Source of the DNA: an uncultured Clostridia bacterium
Lineage (GTDB): Bacteria > Bacillota > Clostridia > Christensenellales > Maliibacteriaceae
NCBI GenBank assembly: GCA_934613185.1
Contig: CAKTSO010000011.1
Location: forward strand, 1-25,803
Length of the DNA stretch: 25,803 nucleotides
Reading direction: 5' to 3'
Shown here: piece after piece, positions 22,758 through 25,803 of the stretch
Layout: every line of letters starts with the position of its first letter
Position numbering within the stretch: position 1 is the first letter of the stretch
The notes under the pieces: model-generated
Seen by the model: the letters and a program-made list of their open reading frames with translations, nothing else
Database searches by the model: none
What the model was told of the DNA's origin: nothing
Translations under genes and position numbers: made by a program

Positions 22758-22814
22758 GACTTTTTTCGACATTTTTTCATTTTATTTTTTAAAATTCATT
22801 CGATTTTGTCCATC

Positions 22815-22860
22815 AAAAAAAAGCGAACGGCTTCTTCTCGCCGAGAAGAACGCCGTCCGC
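22815..22860 (-). terminator. Intrinsic terminator of the second RpiR gene
   Basis: A long hairpin (22823-22860, inner arms CTTCTCG/CGAGAAG around a single C, outer arms GCGAACGGC/GCCGTCCGC with one mismatch and a bulge) is followed on the - strand by eight T residues (22822-22815). It lies just beyond the stop of the second RpiR gene. Confidence 0.9.
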
Positions 22861-22874
22861 CGCCGTGTTTGTTT

Positions 22875-23771
22875 TTAAAGAATCATCGCTCCAAACGCCT
22901 GTTTTTCATTGCATTGTGCTTGTTCGGCCGCCATGGCCGCGTTCGTTTTTCGGGCCGCGCACCGCGCCGTTTCGCCGAGCCGCTCGTACACGAGTTCGTA
23001 GAGCATGTCCGTCACGACCGTCTGCGTGATCGTCGTGTTCGTATGCCCCGCCTTCGTCCGCGGTTCGGGTGCGAACTCCACGATGATGTCCGGCGAAAGC
23101 ACTTCCGCGCGCGGCAGATTCGCCGTAAAGATCGCCGTATACGCCTCGCAGGCCTGCGCGCGGCGCATCAGCCCCGCGCAGCTTTCGCGCTGCATCCACA
23201 TGGAAAACAAAATGAGCACGTCGCCCTTTCGCAGGAAATTCGCGGGATTTTCCATGTGCTGCTGTTCCAGCGCGATCTGCGTCTGAAGCCCGACGCGGCT
23301 CAAGCGTGCCGCGAGATTCTTTGCAGGAAGCAGGGAGCGTCCACCCGCGCTCAACACGATCCGCCGCGCCGCAATCATTTTTTCCGCCAGGATAAAAAGC
23401 TCCTGTGGGCGCAGCAGGCGCAGGGTATCCCGAATGCCCGCGACATTCTGTGCGGCGACCGCCCGCAAAACCGTCTGCGCGTCCGACCCCACCGTCACGC
23501 CGTTATACACGGGAAACAATCGCTCGATCTGTTCGCCCGACAGGCGCATGTCCTTTTGAAAAGCACGGTACCCATCGTAGCCGAGCCGTCTGGCAAAGCG
23601 CGTGACGGTCGATTCGCTCACGCCGATGCGCGCCGCCGCCTGACGGATGTTCATATCCGCGACCTCCTGCGGATCAAAGGCGCGATAAAACATCGCAACG
23701 CTGCGCATCGCACCGCAAAGCTCGCCCTCCAATTCGGCGATGCGGTCGCAAAGATAAGCCTGCGTCTTCAA
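22875..23771 (-). CDS. Second RpiR-family regulator with altered SIS loop
   Basis: This 298-aa protein has an RpiR HTH (IRQAAARIGVSESTVTRFARRLGYDGYRAFQKD, shown here by its ends at about 42-75) and a SIS-like domain (RRIVLSAGGRSLLPAKNLAARL at about 138-160). Where RpiR SIS domains have S-x-S-G-x-T, this protein has LFSMWMQRESC, so the phosphosugar loop looks lost or changed. The TTG start at 23771 is chosen because AGGAGG lies eight bases upstream and no ATG follows for 20 codons. It has its own promoter and terminator and is not in the same unit as the first RpiR gene. Confidence 0.88.
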   Translation of the reverse strand: MKTQAYLCDRIAELEGELCGAMRSVAMFYRAFDPQEVADMNIRQAAARIGVSESTVTRFARRLGYDGYRAFQKDMRLSGEQIERLFPVYNGVTVGSDAQTVLRAVAAQNVAGIRDTLRLLRPQELFILAEKMIAARRIVLSAGGRSLLPAKNLAARLSRVGLQTQIALEQQHMENPANFLRKGDVLILFSMWMQRESCAGLMRRAQACEAYTAIFTANLPRAEVLSPDIIVEFAPEPRTKAGHTNTTITQTVVTDMLYELVYERLGETARCAARKTNAAMAAEQAQCNEKQAFGAMIL

Positions 23772-23815
23772 AAGCGCCGCCTCCTTTTCTTTGTTTTTGT
23801 GTTGTCGTTTGCTTT

Positions 23816-23843
23816 ATTATACCGTCCGTTTTCTTTTTCGCAA
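23816..23843 (-). promoter_or_regulatory. Promoter of the second RpiR gene
   Basis: On the - strand TTGCGA (23843-23838), a 16-base spacer and TATAAT (23821-23816), about 45 bases before the TTG start. It faces away from the small + strand gene at 23904. Confidence 0.65.
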
Positions 23844-23863
23844 GAAAAATGTTTGCATTTTCC

Positions 23864-23894
23864 CCTTTTGCGCCAAACTAAGCGCAAAAGGAGG
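23864..23894 (+). promoter_or_regulatory. Hairpin overlapping the ribosome binding site of the 56-aa gene
   Basis: CCTTTTGCGC (23864-23873) and GCGCAAAAGG (23882-23891) are perfect 10-bp arms with an eight-base loop. The right arm covers the first half of the Shine-Dalgarno sequence AAGGAGG (23888-23894), so folding of the RNA would reduce ribosome access. Whether it is a switch is not known. Confidence 0.6.
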
Positions 23895-23903
23895 TGGGCT
23901 GAC

Positions 23904-24074
23904 GTGAAAAAACACGACCCGATCTACGACGAGCAGACGACCGCTTCGGCGACGGAATGCACGGGGCTGATCCCCGCCGCACCCGAGGACGACGCGCAGG
24001 CGGAAAACTACGCCGAGCTTTACAGCATCCACGAGCAGACGGCGACAAAGCTGACGCGCAAGAACCGAAAATAA
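23904..24074 (+). CDS. Conserved-looking 56-aa protein of unknown function
   Basis: GTG start with AAGGAGG nine bases upstream. The protein is acidic in the middle and basic at both ends: a KKHDPIYDEQTTASATECTG start, then IPAAPEDDAQAENYAELY, ending HEQTATKLTRKNRK. I recall similar small proteins in Clostridia genomes, but no role is known. It has no membrane segment, one cysteine, and no recognisable domain. The open frame extends far upstream antisense to the RpiR gene; only this last part, from the ribosome binding site on, is a credible gene. Confidence 0.7.
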   Translation: MKKHDPIYDEQTTASATECTGLIPAAPEDDAQAENYAELYSIHEQTATKLTRKNRK

Positions 24075-24123
24075 GCAAACGCAAAAGCTGTCTTTTGCCA
24101 AGAAAAACGATCGACTTGAAAAA

Positions 24124-24154
24124 GGGGTGCCGCCGGATCCGGCCGCAGCACCCC
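24124..24154 (+). terminator. Terminator-like hairpin after the 56-aa gene
   Basis: Outer arms GGGGTGC (24124-24130) and GCACCCC (24148-24154) enclose an inner palindrome CCGGATCCGG. A pyrimidine-rich GCCTCTTTTCC follows, a weaker T-run than at the other terminators. It is about 50 bases past the stop. Confidence 0.5.
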
Positions 24155-24254
24155 CGCCTCTTTTCCGTTTTGGCATTGAGAAAATACCCTGGCGAAGCCG
24201 CCGCTTTTCACTTTCCGAAAAGCGAACGATCTCCGGCCGAAAACCGCACACATT

Positions 24255-24289
24255 AAAAACACGGCGTCGCTATGCGACGCCGTGTTTTT
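24255..24289. terminator. Bidirectional intrinsic terminator of the rhamnose operon
   Basis: Perfect 16-bp arms at 24255-24270 and 24274-24289 (AAAAACACGGCGTCGC) with a three-base loop, A/T runs at both bases. It follows the rfbD stop on the - strand and may back up the weaker hairpin for the 56-aa gene on the + strand. Confidence 0.93.
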
Positions 24290-24323
24290 GACGATTCTTT
24301 TCTTATCCGAAACCAGCCGCAAA

Positions 24324-25181
24324 TCACAGCATATCGCGCTCGCGAAGTTCCGCAAGATAGCGTCGAAGCGCATCCTGCCACGAGGGCAGGCGGGCAAAAC
24401 CGGCCTCGTCGAGGCTCTTTTTGCTCATGCGGGAATTGAGCGGCCGCGCGGCTTTCGCACCGTATTCCTCCGTGGTGACGGGGATAATGCGCGTCGGTCG
24501 ATCGGCGGCTTTCATGATGGCCTCGGCAAACTCCGCCCAGGAACAGACGCCCTCGTTCGTGGCGTGATACGTCCCGTATTTTTCCGTGGCAAGCATGTCG
24601 CAGATGAGCGGCGCAAGATCGTGCGCGTACGTCGGGGAACCGATCTGATCGTTCACAACGCGAAGCGTATCGTGATCGTTCGACAGGCGCAGCATCGTGC
24701 GGATGAAGTTATTGCCGTTGATCCCGAAGACCCAGGAAATGCGCAGGATGAAATACTTTTCAAGCGTTTCGCGGACGGCCTCTTCGCCCTCGAGCTTCGT
24801 CCTGCCGTAGACGCTCTTGGGCCCTTTTGGCGAATCGTCCTCGTAAAAATCCTCGCCCGTGCCGGGGAAGACATAGTCCGTCGAAAAATAGACCATTTCG
24901 GCATTCACGGCGCGGCAGGCGCGCGCGACAAACCGCGTGCCGTCCACGTTGACGGCGCGGCAGACGTCTTCGTTTTCCTCCGCGCGATCCACGGCCGTAT
25001 ACGCGGCGCAGTGAACGACGGCGTCGGGGCGATAAGCGGATATCGCCTCCATCACGGCTTTTTCGTCCGTCAGATCGAAGTCGTCGATATCCACGCCGCG
25101 GTTTTCGATCCCGCGGGCGGTCAGTTCGCGGCAGACTTCATAACCGAGCTGTCCCTTCACGCCGGTGACCAGTACTCTCAT
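24324..25181 (-). CDS. rfbD: dTDP-4-dehydrorhamnose reductase
   Basis: This 285-aa short-chain dehydrogenase family enzyme makes dTDP-L-rhamnose by NADPH-dependent reduction of dTDP-4-dehydrorhamnose, the last step of the pathway for cell-surface polysaccharide. It shows the nucleotide-binding VTGVKGQLGYEV at the N-terminus, VVHCAAYTAVDRAEE, MVYFSTDYVFPG, and the catalytic YGRTK. AGGAGG is ten bases before the ATG. It follows rfbB by 39 bases. Confidence 0.96.
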   Translation of the reverse strand: MRVLVTGVKGQLGYEVCRELTARGIENRGVDIDDFDLTDEKAVMEAISAYRPDAVVHCAAYTAVDRAEENEDVCRAVNVDGTRFVARACRAVNAEMVYFSTDYVFPGTGEDFYEDDSPKGPKSVYGRTKLEGEEAVRETLEKYFILRISWVFGINGNNFIRTMLRLSNDHDTLRVVNDQIGSPTYAHDLAPLICDMLATEKYGTYHATNEGVCSWAEFAEAIMKAADRPTRIIPVTTEEYGAKAARPLNSRMSKKSLDEAGFARLPSWQDALRRYLAELRERDML

Positions 25182-25220
25182 TTCTTGCCGGCCTCCTTAT
25201 GCCTTGCAAATGATCGAATG

Positions 25221-25803
25221 TTACGCGCGGTTGCCGTACATGCGCTCGTAGTAGTTCTGATAGTCGCCCTTTAAGATATTCTCCCACCAGGGGCGATTGT
25301 CCAGATACCACCGGATGGTCTTCTGGATGCCCTCATCGAACGTGGTCTGCGGCAGCCAGCCCAATTCGTTATGGATCTTCGTGGGGTCGATGGCGTAGCG
25401 CATGTCGTGACCCGGACGGTCGGTGACATAGGTGATGAGGCTCTCGGGCTTATCGAGGGCTTTCAGGATCGTGCGGACGACGTCGATGTTCGTGCGCTCG
25501 TTGTGGCCGCCGATGTTATACACTTCACCCTCGCGGCCCTTGCGCATGACAAGGTCGATCGCGGCGCAGTGATCCTCGACATAGAGCCAGTCGCGCACGT
25601 TTTCGCCCGTGCCGTAAACGGGCAGGGACTGATCGGCCAGCGCGCGGGAGATCATCAGCGGGATCAGCTTCTCGGGGAAGTGATACGGGCCGTAGTTGTT
25701 CGAGCAGCGGGAAACCGACACCGGCAGGCCGAACGTGCGGTGATAGGCCAGAACGAGCAGATCCGCGCCCGCCTTGGAAGCGGAATACGGGCTGGAGGTG
25801 TGG
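25221..25803 (-). CDS. rfbB: dTDP-glucose 4,6-dehydratase, C-terminal part
   Basis: The frame is open to the window edge, so the N-terminal half is missing. The visible 193 residues begin with TSSPYSASKAGADLL, which carries the catalytic Y-x3-K, and continue with SRCSNNYGPYHFPEKLIP, DWLYVEDHCAAI, YNIGGHNERTNI and VTDRPGHDMRYAID, all strong signatures of RmlB/RfbB. The enzyme converts dTDP-glucose to dTDP-4-keto-6-deoxyglucose. It lies directly upstream of rfbD in the same direction; rfbA and rfbC are probably beyond the edge. Confidence 0.96.
   Translation of the reverse strand, partial: HTSSPYSASKAGADLLVLAYHRTFGLPVSVSRCSNNYGPYHFPEKLIPLMISRALADQSLPVYGTGENVRDWLYVEDHCAAIDLVMRKGREGEVYNIGGHNERTNIDVVRTILKALDKPESLITYVTDRPGHDMRYAIDPTKIHNELGWLPQTTFDEGIQKTIRWYLDNRPWWENILKGDYQNYYERMYGNRA

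Overview
The window looks like a chromosomal segment of a GC-rich anaerobic member of the Clostridia (Bacillota). The reasons are strong AGGAGG-type ribosome binding sites, frequent GTG/TTG starts, a CadC/CadA metal module, RpiR regulators, a PfoR-like membrane protein, and a ferredoxin-linked membrane-bound [NiFe] hydrogenase with its Hyp maturation factors. The lineage is inferred from gene content; no rRNA is present.

Region 1 (1-10428, + strand) is one long energy-metabolism cluster. It holds the Mrp-antiporter-like and NuoH/B/I-like subunits of a group 4 (Mbh/Ech-type) [NiFe] hydrogenase: MbhE (partial), F, G, H, M, J and N. These are followed by hypF, hypC, hypD and hypE, and last by a NuoC-like subunit. 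The genes are tightly packed, with several ATGA/GTGA stop-start overlaps. The only large gap (4060-4532) is filled with tandem and palindromic repeats. The catalytic large subunit (NuoD-like) is not between the small subunit and the ferredoxin subunit, nor anywhere else in the window, and hypA/hypB are also absent.

Region 2 (10496-11505, - strand) is a compact three-gene module with its own promoter: a 5-TM protein, a 65-aa XRE regulator, and a small protein with a membrane segment plus an Sm-like-looking domain.

Region 3 (11666-14298, - strand) is a heavy-metal efflux operon: a CadC-type ArsR sensor, a free-standing HMA metallochaperone, and a P1B ATPase without its own HMA domain. It has a near-consensus promoter and two matching operators. 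Going the other way is a PfoR/PTS_EIIC_2-type membrane protein. Then come a zinc-ribbon membrane protein and a small lipoprotein (- strand), and a 580-aa double-HTH regulator (+ strand).

Region 4 (18642-23771, - strand) carries two RpiR-family regulators and a sugar-type ABC importer (single-domain ATPase, permease, binding lipoprotein). A tiny + strand gene for a 56-aa protein sits behind a hairpin that overlaps its ribosome binding site.

Region 5 (24324-25803, - strand) is the end of a dTDP-rhamnose operon (rfbB partial, rfbD). Clear intrinsic terminators separate most of these units.
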